From NCBI RefSeq assembly GCF_041381155.1, contig NC_091143.1, forward strand, positions 35,330,679 to 35,394,678: a stretch of DNA of 64,000 nt. Direction: 5' to 3'. Below, in pieces: positions 33,990 to 48,891 of this stretch (position 1 is the stretch's first letter; each line of letters starts with the position of its first letter). Origin of the DNA: Argopecten irradians (taxonomy: Eukaryota; Mollusca; Bivalvia; Pectinida; Pectinidae). A program made the position numbers and the translations under genes. The notes under the pieces were generated by a model. It searched no databases. It saw only the letters and a list, made by a program, of their open reading frames with translations, and had not been told where the DNA came from.

Positions 33990-35867
33990 TCAATGATCTA
34001 GAGGTTCCACTGTTGCTGTCTGTCGAACAAGGCAGCACAGGATATGTTTACGAATCCAATTCCTTCTGTTGTGAGTCTTTGTTGATTTATTATTTGTTTT
34101 CGCACTTAGGACGCTGTCGTTAGGTAATGTGTTCGTAGACTTCTTCTTTTCTTTCTGAAATAGAGAAACACTTTTCAGGTAAGTTAGTTGATATTTTCTG
34201 CCCATTTCTGTTTTTCGTGTGTATTTCTTTAGGTAAACAAAATAGAATGAAGCACTTCGAATTTTGATTACCGATAGTAATATATTAATATACTGACACT
34301 GAGATTGTTTTATCATATGACGTTAAACACAGTTTGCGAAGCGGACACCATATTGGCTGGATAATTAATATTAATATTTCTTCTGTCTTACGCCGACTTA
34401 AAAATAACAGAGATATGACTCCACCTTGGCGTACACCGTCTTGAGATTTAAAACAGATATTTGACCACTTACTGTAGTAGAGCTAAAATATTCTTTTGAG
34501 TTAAATGTACTCACTCTTAAAATTCTGTCAAAGTAGCGCTTGAAAAAGTTTTTCTGTGTTTTCCCGCCGTCTCCATTCACAATTGTAGCCACAAGAGGCT
34601 GGGCATCATTTTTGTTATCTGAAGCAGAAAGAGTTAGCGTGTTAGAAACTGGATTGATCACTTTACGATGATACATTTGTATATTAATCTGTAAAAATGA
34701 GTTTCGTGATTGTTAAAAAGTGCGCCAAATGTAAATTACACATATATATTTAGAACAAAATCCTACATAATCAAATCATGTTATTTGAGTAATTATCAAC
34801 GTCATATTTCTGCACGAAATTTAAAAACGAAAGACGATAAAATAAAGTTACCCCTAAAACATCTATAATGGTACAGCAAAATTAGTACACGTACCTCTAT
34901 CAGATTGATTTGTGTTTGTCATTTCTACTTCCGATTGGTACATCATTTTGGCCATTATTTCGTCAGTGGGAGAAGTTTGCCCTTGGCGAAGTGCTGAAAC
35001 AGATCTGCCAATAGTAACATCTACAATATTGCCCAGATCCGTGTCATTTTCACTCATCGCTTCCTCCATCTTGTAGTGTGTTGGAGACGTTTGACCATGT
35101 TTAAGAGCCGCTATGGACCGCTGGATAGTTAACCTAGCCAGGTCTTCAGCAGCCTGATCCATCATTTCATCTGTTTCGGCCTTTTCTGTCATCTTATCGT
35201 CCTCTTTCAATTGATTTGTATTCATAATCTACAATACCACCACAAACGACTGGAATAAGTTTGTCATAGTCCAGTAATAGTTAAAGCTACTATTTGTGAT
35301 CGAACTCGCGACCATTGGTGCTCTTGTCAGTAGTGTATTAACACGAATTCCTACTACATCTTTTATAAGGCCAAGCTAATCGTATAGAGGGTGATATATA
35401 CCTAAAATGGAAGAAGTCAGGATCAAATTGCTGAAGCTTCAGTTGATAAGTTTGAAATGCTCAATAATTAGAAAGCACACTATTACTTCTAGTTCAGAAA
35501 AGTATAAGAAAATGTAATAAAAATAACTCATTGCGGACTGGTCTAACATTGGAGCCATCGACTTTTCGAAATTCTTAATTTGCCAGCTCAGGGCGACTTT
35601 CTTATTATGAAAATATTAAGAATCCCCATATGAAATATGTTGTAATTATTTGGTTATGCCCCGTAATTTTACTGGACTATATTCATGTCGTTCGAATTGC
35701 AGCATAGGTTATCAAGTCTGACTCATCTAAATGAAAGGCGCCTGCGCTCGGTAATGGTAACAAACAAGTTGGATTTAAAACATACCGTCTTGGATATATA
35801 CAGAGTATATTAACATATAAGATACACATTCAGTACTTACCTGAAGTTCATAAAAAACATGAAACAT
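33990..35867 (-). CDS. Array gene copy 4: open
   Basis: Exons map to 35841-35867, 34895-35228, 34515-34618 and 33990-34154. All four are open with matching phases, giving 209 residues. Exon 1 reads MFHVFYELQ (Phe in place of Leu). Exon 2 starts MNTNQ and has MMYQSE, like copy 3, so these two neighbours share a recent history. Promoter box at 35978, with a degraded first CRE (TGACGTTA) and a perfect second. Confidence 0.75.
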
Positions 35868-37705
35868 GCGAGTAGCAATTGATAATTAAAGATTAATGTA
35901 AAATCCGAATTCGTTTTTCTCAGAGAAGTTTGACCAAGTCTGTTTGTTGCCATGAACAAAGAACAATAGATGGAAAATCTCGCGAGATGTAAAGCATTTG
36001 TGACGTTATAGAGTTTGTGACGTCATCCAATTGTGAATTGTCAAAACGTGGTCGTGCGCCTTGGTGGGTGTTGAAACATGTTGTTTCCATTTTCCAGTTG
36101 CCAGTTAGTTTGCTTTTGTGATATCTGGCAAATAATTACGTTAAGTCTATGATTAGTATATACATGTACAACGTATAAGCGCATGTGCTATTGTGGATTT
36201 CGTATAGAGCTATTTTATGAAGTAAACAAATGTTTTTGTTTGCTCGTCAGTATATACGTGTAAAGTGGTGAAATGTGTGTGTTGGGTGTCTTGGGCAGCA
36301 TATACTTCAGTAAGATAACACTATAAACAGAACAAGAGTTCCACTATCACAAGGAGACACAACATTAATATGGAGCAGCCTCCCAAAATATTGTAAACAT
36401 GGAAGGCCGTCCTTAAATAACCCTGGCTGCCAATATATACATGTAGGACATAAACCGTCTGAACCAAACCAAGTCCGTTTTGTATTGTTCAAACCTTTAT
36501 TAATTACAATATGTATTTAAAGTTTATTTTTTTATCAACATTATATGTCGATCGGTTAATTATCCATGTTTTGCATATGGTTATCTGTTTTAATCAACAT
36601 ACAATGTAAATGATAAAAAGTGTTACAGAGCAGGCGTTGTATGTGTTGTTTACATACCAATCTGTTGTGGTAATCACTTTTCAGCTTATAAGTAGTTATA
36701 GGCCTAATTGTTACTAAAGATGACGTGATTTGTTTTCAGTATATAAAGAATGTACATATACATTTTGTGGCTGGAATGTTAAAGTAAATTTCTTTTGCAA
36801 CGCGTTGCAAAATTACAGTATGTGATTCGTTTAATAATAGTAGTTATGAATGGAAAATGTTTAAGATGTTTCGTCTTGCTAAACTTTTGAGGCGAGGACT
36901 GTCATCTTGTGCTGAATTCCGCACCAAATATTGACCATAAATTTCATAAAATTGGACTCTTGATTATCTCCGCCTGTCATTAACAGGCATGAAGCATAAA
37001 AATAATCTTTACACATTTAACATCTACAGGAATTGCCCAACTCACACATTAAACATTTGAAACTGATGAACCCGGAATACCCAATCAGCTGGCTCCAAAA
37101 CATTCACCTCTCTATGAAATCTTATGCCCAAAAGGGGATTTCCAGAAATCTATATTTAGTTTTGTTTTGCGGTAGCCTGGTACCCTGACCTACCCATAAA
37201 GCTGCTATGCGGAACATTATGGGCGGGCTGGTGTATCAGGTTAGGTTGGTTCTGTGGTCTCCTATAACATAGCATGTAAGTGTGGTTTTACCGAGATTTG
37301 ATCAAGACCCCTAAAATGTCTTAAGAGCAAGCTCCACTGTAATTAGTTATCAGATCCTTATGCGCTATTTTCTCGGATTTAAAGAGTGTTGTCTAAGAAA
37401 GAAAACACTCTCTTTATCGGAGTACGCCAAGGTTCTGTTCTTGATTCACCTAAGTGGAGATGTACATGTACAAGTGCGTCTCATTTGCTGACACACTGCA
37501 TTATTTAATAGACAAATAGACAATAGTGATCAATGGAACTGAAAGCAAAATTTATTTAAAATTTCTTAAAAATAAAGTCTATATGCTCCATGTGTCCAAT
37601 CGCTTGCTGTAGTCGATCATTTATACATGTACGTGTCTGTTATCAAATTATTCATGAAAACGATCGCGATCAAGTTCCTACATTTCTGAACGTTTTGTGT
37701 TCCAA

Positions 37706-39580
37706 TCAATGATCTAGAGGTTCCACTGTTGCTGTCTGTCGAACAAGGCAGCACAGGATATGTTTACGAATCCAATTCCTTCTGTTGTGAGTCTTTGTTG
37801 ATTTATTATTTGTTTTCGCACTTAGGACGCTGTCGTTAGGTAATGTGTTCGTAGACTTCTTTTTTTCTTTCTGAAATAGAGAAACACTTTTCAGGTAAGT
37901 TAGTTGATATTTTCTACCCATTTCTGTTTTTCGTGTGTATTTCTTTAGGTAAACAAAATAGAATGAAGCACTTCGAATTTTGATTACTGATAGTAATATA
38001 TTAATATACTGACACTGAGATTGTTTTATCATATGACGTTAAACACAGTTTGCGAAGCGGACACCATATTGGCTGGATAATTAATATTAATATTTCTTCT
38101 GTCTTACGCCGACTTAAAAATAACAGAGATATGACTCCACCTTGGCGTACACCGTATTGAGATTTAAAACAGATATTTGACCACTTACTGTAGTAGAGCT
38201 AAAATATTCTTTTGAGTTAAATGTACTCACTCTTAAAATTCTGTCAAAATAGCGCTTGAAAAAGTTTTTCTGTGTTTTCCCGCCGTCTCCATTCACAATT
38301 GTAGCCACAAGAGGCTGGGCATCATTTTTGTTATCTGAAGCAGAAAGAGTCAGCGTGTTAGAAATTGTATTGATCACTTTACGATGATACATTTGTATAT
38401 TAACCTGTAAAAATGAGTTTCGTGATTGTTAAAAAGTGCGCAAAATGTAAATTACACATATCTATTTAGAACAAAATCCTAAATAATCAAATCATGTTAT
38501 TTGAGTAATTATCAGTCATATTTCTGCACGAAATTTAAAAACGAAAGACGATAAAATAAAGTTACCCCTAAAACATATATAATGGTACATCAAAGTTAGT
38601 ACACGTACCTCTATCAGATTGATTTGTGTTTGTCATTTCTACTTCCGATTGGTCCAACATTTTGGCTATTATTTCGTCAGTGGGAGAAGTTTGCCCTTGG
38701 CGAAGTGCTGAAACAGATCTGCCAATAGTAACATCTACAATATTGCCCAGATCCGTGTCATTTTCACTCATCGCTTCCTCCATCTTGTAGTGTGTTGGAG
38801 ACGTTTGACCATGTTTAAGAGCCGCTATGGACCGCTGGATAGTTAACCTAGCCAGGTCTTCAGCAGCCTGATCCATCATTTCATCTGTTTCGGCCTTTTC
38901 TGTCATCTTATCGTCCTCTTTCAATTGATTTTTATCCATAATCTACAATACCACCACAAACGACTGGAATAAGTTTTTCATAGTCCAGTAATAGTTACAG
39001 CTACTATTTGTGATCGAACTCGCGACCATTGGTGCTCTTGTCAGTAGTGTATTAACACGAATTCCTACTACATCTTTTGTAAGGCCAAGCTAATCGTATA
39101 GAGGGTGATATATACCTAAAATGGAAGAAGTCAGGATCAAATTGCTGAAGCTTCAGTTGATAAGTTTGAAATGCTCAATAATTAGAAAGCACACTATTAC
39201 TTCTAGTTCAGAAAAGTATAAGAAAATGTAATAAAAATAACTCATTGCGGACTGGTCTAACATTGGAGCCATCGACTTTTCGAAATTCTTAATTTGCCAG
39301 CTCAGGGCGACTTTCTTATTATGAAAATATTAAGAATCCCCATATGAAATATGTTGTAATTATTTGGTTATGCCCCGTAATTTTACTGGACTATATTCAT
39401 GTCGTTCGAATCGCAGCATAGGTTATCAAGTCTGACTCATCTAAATGAAAGGCGCCTGCGCTCGGTAGTGGTACAAACAAGTTGGATTTAAAACATACCG
39501 TCTTGGATATTTACAGAGTATATTAACATATAAGATACACATTCAGTACTTACCTGAAGTTCATACAAAACATGAAACAT
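37706..39580 (-). CDS. Array gene copy 5: open
   Basis: Exons map to 39554-39580, 38609-38942, 38231-38334 and 37706-37870. All are open (209 residues). Exon 2 carries IIAKMLDQ as in copy 2, three units away, which points to unequal exchange or conversion inside the array. The exon 4 tract is AAAGAAAAAAAGAAGTC, which differs from its neighbours but keeps the length and frame (KEKKKS). Promoter box at 39691, with both CREs perfect, unlike most inner copies. Confidence 0.75.
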
Positions 39581-41432
39581 GCGAGTAGCAATTGATAATT
39601 AAAGATTAATGTAAAATCCAAATTCGTTTTTCTCAGAGAAGTTTGACCAAGTCTGTTTGTTGTCATGAACAAAGAACAATAGATGGAAAATCTCGCGAGA
39701 TGTAAAGCATTTGTGACGTCATAGAGTTTGTGACGTCATCCAATTGTGAATTGTCAAAACGTGGTCGTGCGCCTTGGTGGGTGTTGAAACATGTTGTTTC
39801 CATTTTCCAGTTGCCAGTTAGTTTGCTTTTGTGATATCTGGCAAATAATTACGTTAAGTCTATGATTAGTATATACATGTACAACGTATAAGCGCATGTG
39901 CTATTGTGGATTTCGTATAAAGCTATTTTATGAAGTAAACAAATGTTTTTGTTTGCTCGTCAGTATATACGTGTAAAGTGGTGAAATGTGTGTGTTGGGT
40001 GTCTTGGGCAGCATATACTTCAGTAAGATAACACTATAAACAGAACAAGAGTTCCACTATCACAAGGAGACACAACATTAATATGGAGCAGCCTCCCAAA
40101 ATATTGTAATCATGGAAGGCCGTCCTTAAATAACCCTGGCTGCCAATATATACATGTAGGACATAAACCGTCTGAACCAAACCAAGTCCGTTTTGTATTG
40201 TTCAAACCTTTATTAATTACAATATGTATTTAAAGTTTATTTTTTTATCAACATTATATGTCAATCGGTCAATTATCCATGTTTTGCATATGGTTATCTG
40301 TTTTAATCAACATACAATGTAAATGATAAAAAGTGTTACAGAGCAGGCGTTGTATGTGTTGTTTACATACCAATCTGTTGTGGTAATCACTTTTCAGCTT
40401 ATAAGTAGTTATAGGCCTAATTGTTACTAAAGATGACGTGATTTGTTTTCAGTATATAAAGAATGTACATATACATTTTGTGGCTGGAATGTTAAAGTAA
40501 ATTTCTTTTGCAACGCGTTGCAAAATTACAGTATGTGATTCGTTTAATAATAGTAGTTATGAATGGAAAATGTTTAAGATGTTTCGTCTTGCTAAACTTT
40601 TGAGGCGAGGACTGTCATCTTGTGCTGAATTCCGCACCAAATATTGACCATAAATTTCATAAAATTGGACTCTTGATTATCTCCGCCTGTCATTAACAGG
40701 CATGAAGCATAAAAATAATCTTTACACATTTAACATCTACAGGAATTGCCCAACTCACACATTAAACATTTGAAACTGATGAACCCGGAATACCCAATCA
40801 GCTGGCTCCAAAACATTCATCTCTCTATGAAATCTTATGCCCAAAAGGGGATTTCCAGAAATCTATATTTAGTTTTGTTTTGCGGTAGCCTGGTACCCTG
40901 ACCTACCCATAAAGCTGCTATGCGGAACATTATGGGCGGGCTGGTGTATCAGGTTAGGTTGGTTCTGTGGTCTCCTATAACATAGCATGTAAGTGTGGTT
41001 TTACCGAGATTTGATCAAGACCCCTAAAATGTCTTAAGAGCGAGCTCCAATATATTGTAGCAACTGTAATTAGTTATCAGATCCTTATGCGCTATTTTCT
41101 CGGATATAAAGAGTGTTGTCTAAGAAAGAAAACACTCTCTTTATCGGAGTACGCCAAGGTTCTGTTCTTGATTCACCTAAGTGGAGATGTACATGTACAA
41201 GTGCGTCTCATTTGCTGACACACTGCATTATTTAATAGACAAATAGACAATAGTGATCAATGGAACTGAAAGCAAAATTTATTTAAAATTTCTTAAAAAT
41301 AAAGTCTATATGCTCCATGTGTCCAATCGCTTGCTGTAGTCGATCATTTATACATGTACGTGTCTGTTATCAAATTATTCATGAAAACGATCGCGATCAA
41401 GTTCCTACATTTCTGAACGTTTTGTGTTCCAA

Positions 41433-43308
41433 TCAATGATCTAGAGGTTCCACTGTTGCTGTCTGTCGAACAAGGCAGCACAGGATATGTTTACGAATCC
41501 AATTCCTTCTGTTGTGAGTCTTTGTTGATTTATTATTTGTTTTCGCACTTAGGACGCTGTCGTTAGGTAATGTGTTCGTAGACTTCTTCTTTTCTTTCTG
41601 AAATAGAGAAACACTTTTCAGGTAAGTTAGTTGATATTTTCTGCCCATTTCTGTTTTTCGTGTGTATTTCTTTAGGTAAACAAAATAGAATGAAGCACTT
41701 CGAATTTTGATTACCGATAGTAATGTATTAATATACTGACACTGAGATTGTTTTATCATATGACGTTAAACACAGTTTGCGAAGCGGACACCATATTGGC
41801 TGGATAATTAATATTAATATTTCTTCTGTCTTACGCCGACTTAAAAATAACAGAGATATGACTCCACCTTGGCGTACACCGTCTTGAGATTTAAAACAGA
41901 TATTTGACCACTTACTGTAGTAGAGCTAAAATATTCTTTTGAGTTAAATGTACTCACTCTTAAAATTCTGTCAAAATAGCGCTTGAAAAAGTTTTTCTGT
42001 GTTTTCCCGCCGTCTCCATTCACAATTGTAGCCACAAGAGGCTGGGCATCATTTTTGTTATCTGAAGCAGAAAGAGTCAGCGTGTTAGAAATTGTATTGA
42101 TCACTTTACGATGATACATTTGTATATTAACCTGTAAAAATGAGTTTCGTGATTGTTAAAAAGTGCGCAAAATGTAAATTACACATATCTATTTAGAACA
42201 AAATCCTAAATAATCAAATCATGTTATTTGAGTAATTATCAAGTCATATTTCTGCACGAAATTTAAAAACGAAAGACGATAAAATAAAGTTACCCCTAAA
42301 ACATATATAATGGTACAGCAAAATTAGTACACGTACCTCTATCAGATTGATTTGTGTTTGTCATTTCTACTTCCGATTGGTCCATCATTTTGGCCATTAT
42401 TTCGTCAGTGGGAGAAGTTTGCCCTTGGCGAAGTGCTGAAACAGATCTGCCAATAGTAACATCTACAATATTGCCCAGATCCGTGTCATTTTCACTCATC
42501 GCTTCCTCCATCTTGTAGTGTGTTGGAGACGTTTGACCATGTTTAAGAGCCGCTATGGACCGCTGGATAGTTAACCTAGCCAGGTCTTCAGCAGCCTGGT
42601 CCATCATTTCATCTGTTTCGGCCTTTTCTGTCATCTTATCGTCCTCTTTCAATTGATTTGTATCCATAATCTACAATACCACCACAAACGACTGGAATAA
42701 GTTTGTCATAGTCCAGTAATAGTTAAAGCTACTATTTGTGATCGAACTCGCGACCATTGGTGCTCTTGTCAGTAGTGTATTAACACGAATTCCTACTACA
42801 TCTTTTGTAAGGCCAAGCTAATCGTATAGAGGGTGATATATACCTAAAATGGAAGAAGTCAGGATCAAATTGCTGAAGCTTCAGTTGATAAGTTTGAAAT
42901 GCTCAATAATTAGAAAGCACACTATTACTTCTAGTTCAGAAAAGTATAAGAAAATGTAATAAAAATAACTCATTGCGGACTGGTCTAACATTGAAGCCAT
43001 CGACTTTTCGAAATTCTTAATTTGCCAGCTCAGGGCGACTTTCTTAGTATGAAAATATTAAGAATCCCCATATGAAATATGTTGTAATTATTTGGTTATG
43101 CCCCGTAATTTTACTGGACTATATTCATGTCGTTCGAATCGCAGCATAGGTTATCAAGTCTGACTCATCTAAATGAAAGGCGCCTGCGCTCGGTAATGGT
43201 ACAAACAAGTTGGATTTAAAACATACCGTCTTGGATATTTACAGAGTATATTAACATATAAGATACACATTCAGTACTTACCTGAAGTTCATACAAAACA
43301 TGAAACAT
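41433..43308 (-). CDS. Array gene copy 6: open, used as reference for the family
   Basis: Exons map to 43282-43308, 42337-42670, 41958-42061 and 41433-41597; introns are 611, 275 and 360 bp. Exon 1 gives MFHVLYELQ; its ATG has a poor context, while the next in-frame ATG (ATTATGG, in exon 2) is stronger, so the product is 209 or 199 residues. From the second Met: an acidic region (residues 1-32), then TIQRSIAALKHGQTSPT (33-49) and TIGRSVSALRQGQTSPT (71-87), a 38-residue repeat whose SP steps could be phosphorylated. A middle part follows (PLVATIVNGDGG...FFKRYFDRILR), then a Lys-rich tail with NRRNWIRKHILCCLVRQ. There is no signal peptide and no clear membrane segment. A cytoplasmic or nuclear role is a guess; I recognise no family. 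Confidence 0.8.
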
Positions 43309-45169
43309 GCGAGTAGCAATTGATAATTAAAGATTAATGTAAAATCCAAATTCGTTTTTTCCAGAGAAGTTTGACCAAGTCTGTTTGTTGCCATGAACAA
43401 AGAACAATAGATGGAAAATCTCGCGAGATGTAAAGCATTTGTGACGTTATAGAGTTTGTGACGTCATCCAATTGTGAATTGTCAAAACGTGGTCGTGCGC
43501 CTTGGTGGGTGTTGAAACATGTTGTTTCCATTTTCCAGTTGCCAGTTAGTTTGCTTTTGTGATATCTGGCAAATAATTACGTTAAGTCTATGATTAGTAT
43601 ATACATGTACAACGTATAAGCGCATGTGCTATTGTGGATTTCGTATAGAGCTATTTTATGAAGTAAACAAATGTTTTTGTTTGCTCGTCAGTATATATAC
43701 GTGTAAAGTGGTGAAATGTGTGTGTTGGGTGTCTTGGGCAGCATATACTTCAGTAAGATAACACTATAAACAGAACAAGAGTTCCACTATCACAAGGAGA
43801 CACAACATTAATATGGAGCAGCCTCCCAAAATATTGTAAACATGGAAGGCCGTCCTTAAATAACCCTGGCTGCCAATATATACATGTAGGACATAAACCG
43901 TCTGAACCAAACCAAGTCCGTTTTGTATTGTTCAAACCTTTATTAATTACAATATGTATTTAAAGTTTATTTTTTTATCAACATTATATGTCGATCGGTT
44001 AATTATCCATGTTTTGCATATGGTTATCTGTTTTAATCAACATACAATGTAAATGATAAAAAGTGTTACAGAGCAGGCGTTGTATGTGTTGTTTACATAC
44101 CAATCTGTTGTGGTAATCACTTTTCAGCTTATAAGTAGTTATAGGCCTAATTGTTACTAAAGATGACGTGATTTGTTTTCAGTATATAAAGAATGTACAT
44201 ATACATTTTGTGGCTGGAATGTTAAAGTAAATTTCTTTTGCAACGCGTTGCAAAATTACAGTATGTGATTCGTTTAATAATAGTAGTTATGAATGGAAAA
44301 TGTTTAAGATGTTTCGTCTTGTTAAACGTTTGAGGCGAGGACTGTCATCTTGTGCTGAATTCCGCACCAAATATTGACCATAAATTTCATAAAATTGGAC
44401 TCTTGATTATCTCCGCCTGTCATTAACAGGCATGAAGCATAAAAATAATCTTTACACATTTAACATCTACAGGAATTGCCCAACTCACACATTAAACATT
44501 TGAAACTGATGAACCCGGAATACCCAATCAGCTGGCTCCAAAACATTCACCTCTCTATGAAATCTTATGCCCAAAAGGGGATTTCCAGAAATCTACTTTT
44601 AGTTTCGTATTGCGGTAGCCTGGTACACTGGACTACCCATAAAGCTGCTATGCGGAACAATATGGGCGGGCTGGTGTATCAGGTTATGTGGTCTCCTATA
44701 ACATAGCATGTAAGTGTGGTTTTACCGAGATTTGATCAAGACCCCTAAAATGTCTTAAGAGCGAGCTCCAATATATTGTAGCAACTGTAATTAGTTATCA
44801 GAATTATGCGCTATTTTCTCGGATATAAAGAGTGTTGTCTAAGAAAGAAAACACTCTCTTTATCGGAGTACGCCAAGGTTCTGTTCTTGATTCACCTAAG
44901 TGGAGATGTACATGTACAAGTGCGTCTCATTTGCTGACACACTGCATTATTTAATAGACAAATAGACAATAATGATCAATGGAACTGAAAGCAAAATTTA
45001 TTAAAGATGAATCACTTTTAAGAATTTCTTAAAAATAAAGTCTATAATGCTCCATGTGTCCAATCGCTTGCTGTAGTCGATCATTTATACATGTACGTGT
45101 CTGTTATCAAATTATTCATGAAAACGATCGCGATCAAGTTCCTACATTTCTGAACGTTTTGTGTTCCAA

Positions 45170-47019
45170 TCAATGATCTAGAGGTTCGACTGTTGCTGTC
45201 TGTCGAACAAGGCAGCACAGGATATGTTTACGAATCCAATTCCTTCTGTTGTGAGTCTTTGTTGATTTATTATTTGTTTTCGCACTTAGGACGCTGTCGT
45301 TAGGTAATGTGTTCGTAGACTTATTCTTCTTTTCTTTCTGAAATAGAGAAACACTTTTCAGGTAAGTTAGTTGATATTTTCTGCCCATTTCTGTTTTTCG
45401 TGTGTATTTCTTTAGGTAAACAAAATAGAATGAAGCACTTCGAATTTTGATTACCGATAGTAATGTATTAATATACTGACACTGAGATTGTTTTATCATA
45501 TGACGTTAAACACAGTTTGCGAAGCGGACACCATATTGGCTGGATAATTAATATTAATATTTCTTCTGTCTTACGCCGACTTAAAAATAACAGAGATATG
45601 ACTCCACCTTGGCGTACACCGTATTGAGATTTAAAACAGATATTTGACCACTTACTGTAGTAGAGCTAAAATATTCTTTTGAGTTAAATGTACTCACTCT
45701 TAAAATTCTGTCAAAATAGCGCTTGAAAAAGTTTTTCTGTGTTTTCCCGCCGTCTTCATTCACAATCGTAGCCACAAGAGGCTGGGCATCATTTTTGTTA
45801 TCTGAAGCAGAAAGAGTCAGCGTGTTAGAAATTGGATTGATCACTTTACGATGATACATTTGTATATTAACCTGTAAAAATGAGTTTCGTGATTGTTAAA
45901 AAGTGCGCAAAATGTAAATTACACATATCTATTTAGAACGAAATCAAATCTGAACATAATTTTGCACGAAATTTAAAAACGAAAGACGATAAAATAAAGT
46001 TACCCCTAAAACATATATAATTGTACAGCAAAATTAGTACACGTACCTCTATCAGATTGATTTGTGTTTGTCATTTCTACTTCCGATTGGTCCATCATTT
46101 TGGCCATTATTTCGTCAGTGGGAGAAGTTTGCCCTTGGCGAAGTGCTGAAACAGATCTGCCAATAGTAACATCTACAATATTGCCCAGATCCGTGTCATT
46201 TTCACTCATCGCTTCCTCCATCTTGTAGTGTGTTGGAGACGTTTGACCATGTTTAAGAGCCGCTATGGACCGCTGGATAGTTAACCTAGCCAGGTCTTCA
46301 GCAGCCTGGTCCATCATTTCATCTGTTTCGGCCTTTTCTGTCATCTTATCGTCCTCTTTCAATTGATTTTTATCCATAATCTACAATACCACCACAAACG
46401 ACTGAATAAGTTTGTCATAGTCCAGTAATAGTTAAAGCTACTATTTGTGATCGAACTCGCGACCATTGGTGCTCTTGTCAGTAGTGTATTAACACGAATT
46501 CCTACTACATCTTTTGTAAGGCCAAGCTAATCGTATAGAGGGTGATATATACCTAAAATGGAAGAAGTCAGGATCAAATTGCTGAAGCTTCAGTTGATAA
46601 GTTTGAAATGCTCAATAAATAGAAAGCACACTATTACTTCTAGTTCAGAAAAGTATAAGAAAATGTAATAAAAATAACTCATTGCGGACTGGTCTAACAT
46701 TGAAGCCATCGACTTTTCGAAATTCTTAATTTGCCAGCTCAGGGCGACTTTCTTAGTATGAAAATATTAAGAATCCCCATATGAAATATGTTGTAATTAT
46801 TTGGTTATGCCCCGTAATTTTACTGGACTATATTCATGTCGTTCAAATCGCAGCATAGGTTATCAAGTCTGACTCATCTAAATGAAAGGCGCCTGCGCTC
46901 GGTAAGTGGTAGGAAACAAGTTGGATTTAAAACATACCGTCTTGGATATTTACAGAGTATATTAACATATAAGATACACATTCAGTACTTACCTGAAGTT
47001 CATACAAAACATGAAACAT
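45170..47019 (-). CDS. Array gene copy 7: open, one residue longer
   Basis: Exons map to 46993-47019, 46047-46380, 45698-45801 and 45170-45337. All are open. Exon 4 has a three-base gain in its opening tract (KEKKNKSTN), giving 210 residues; it is the only length change in this tract that keeps the frame. Exon 3 has NEDGGK, as in copies 1, 8 and 9. Intron 2 lacks the roughly 30-bp segment present in copies 2-6, as in copies 1 and 8. Promoter box at 47131. Confidence 0.75.
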
Positions 47020-48891
47020 GCGAGTAGCAATTGATAATTAAAGATTAATGTAAAATCCGAATTCGTTTTTTCTCAGAGAAGTTTGACCAAGTCTGTTTGT
47101 TGTCATGAACAAAGAACAATAGATGGAAAATCTCGCGAGATGTAAAGCATTTGTGACGTTATAGAGTTTGTGACGTCATCCAATTGTGAATTGTCAAAAC
47201 GTGGTCGTGCGCCTTGGTGGGTGTTGAAACATGTTGTTTCCATTTTCCAGTTGCCAGTTAGTTTGCTTTTGTGATATCTGGCAAATAATTACGTTAAGTC
47301 TATGATTAGTATATACATGTACAACGTATAAGCGCATGTGCTATTGTGGATTTCGTATAGAGCTATTTTATGAAGTAAACAAATGTTTTGTTGTTTGCTC
47401 GTCAGTATATACGTGTAAAGTGGTGAAATGTGTGTGTTGGGTGTCTTGGGCAGCATATACTTCAGTAAGATAACACTATAAACAGAACAAGAGTTCCACT
47501 ATCACAAGGAGACACAACATTAATATGGAGCAGCCTCCCAAAATATTGTAAACATGGAAGGCCGTCCTTAAATAACCCTGGCTGCCAATATATACATGTA
47601 GGACATAAACCGTCTGAACCAAACCAAGTCCGTTTTGTATTGTTCAAACCTTTATTAATTACAATATGTATTTAAAGTTTATTTTTTATCAACATTATAT
47701 GTCGATCGGTTAATTATCCATGTTTTGCATATGGTTATCTGTTTTAATCAACATACAATGTAAATGATAAAAAGTGTTACAGAGCAGGCGTTGTATGTGT
47801 TGTTTACATACCAATCTGTTGTGGTAATCACTTTTCAGCTTATAAGTAGTTATAGGCCTAATTGTTACTAAAGATGACGTGATTTGTTTTCAGTATATAA
47901 AGAATGTACATATACATTTTGTGGCTGGAATGTTAAAGTAAATTTCTTTTGCAACGCGTTGCAAAATTACAGTATGTGATTCGTTTAATAATAGTAGTTA
48001 TGAATGGAAAATGTTTAAGATGTTTCGTCTTGCTAAACTTTTGAGGCGGGACTGTCATCTTGTGCTGAATTCCGCACCAAATATTGACCATAAATTTCAT
48101 AAAATTGGACTCTTGATTATCTCCGCCTGTCATTAACAGGCATGAAGCATTAAAAATAATCTTTACACATTTAACATCTACAGGAATTGCCCAACTCACA
48201 CATTAAACATTTGAAACTGATGAACCCGGAATACCCAATCAGCTGGCTCCAAAACATTCATCTCTCTATGAAATCTTATGCCCAAAAGGGGATTTCCAGA
48301 AATCTATATTTTAGTTTTGTTTTGCGGTAGCCTGGTACCCTGACCTACCCATAAAGCTGCTATGCGGAACATTATGGGCGGGCTGGTGTATCAGGTTAGG
48401 TGGTTCTGTGGTCTCCTATAACATAGCATGTAAGTGTGGTTTTACCGAGATTTGATCAAGACCCCTAAAATGTCTTAAGAGCGAGCTCCAATATATTGTA
48501 GCAACTGTAATTAGTTATCAGATCCTTATGCGCTATTTTCTCGGATATAAAGAGTGTTGTCTAAGAAAGAAAACAACTTCTTTATCGGAGTACGCCAAGG
48601 TTCTGTTCTTGATTCACCTAAATGATGTACATGTACATGCATGTGCGTCTCATTTGCTGACACACTGCATTATTTAATAGACAAATAGACAATAATGATC
48701 AATGGAACTGAAAGCAAAATTTATTAAAGATGCATCACTTTTAAGAATTTCTTAAAAATAAAGTCTATATGCTCCATGTGTCCAATCGCTTGCTGTAGTC
48801 GATCATTTATACATGTACGTGTCTGTTATCAAATTATTCATGAAAACGATCGCGATCAAGTTCCTACATTTCTGAACGTTTTGTGTTCCAA

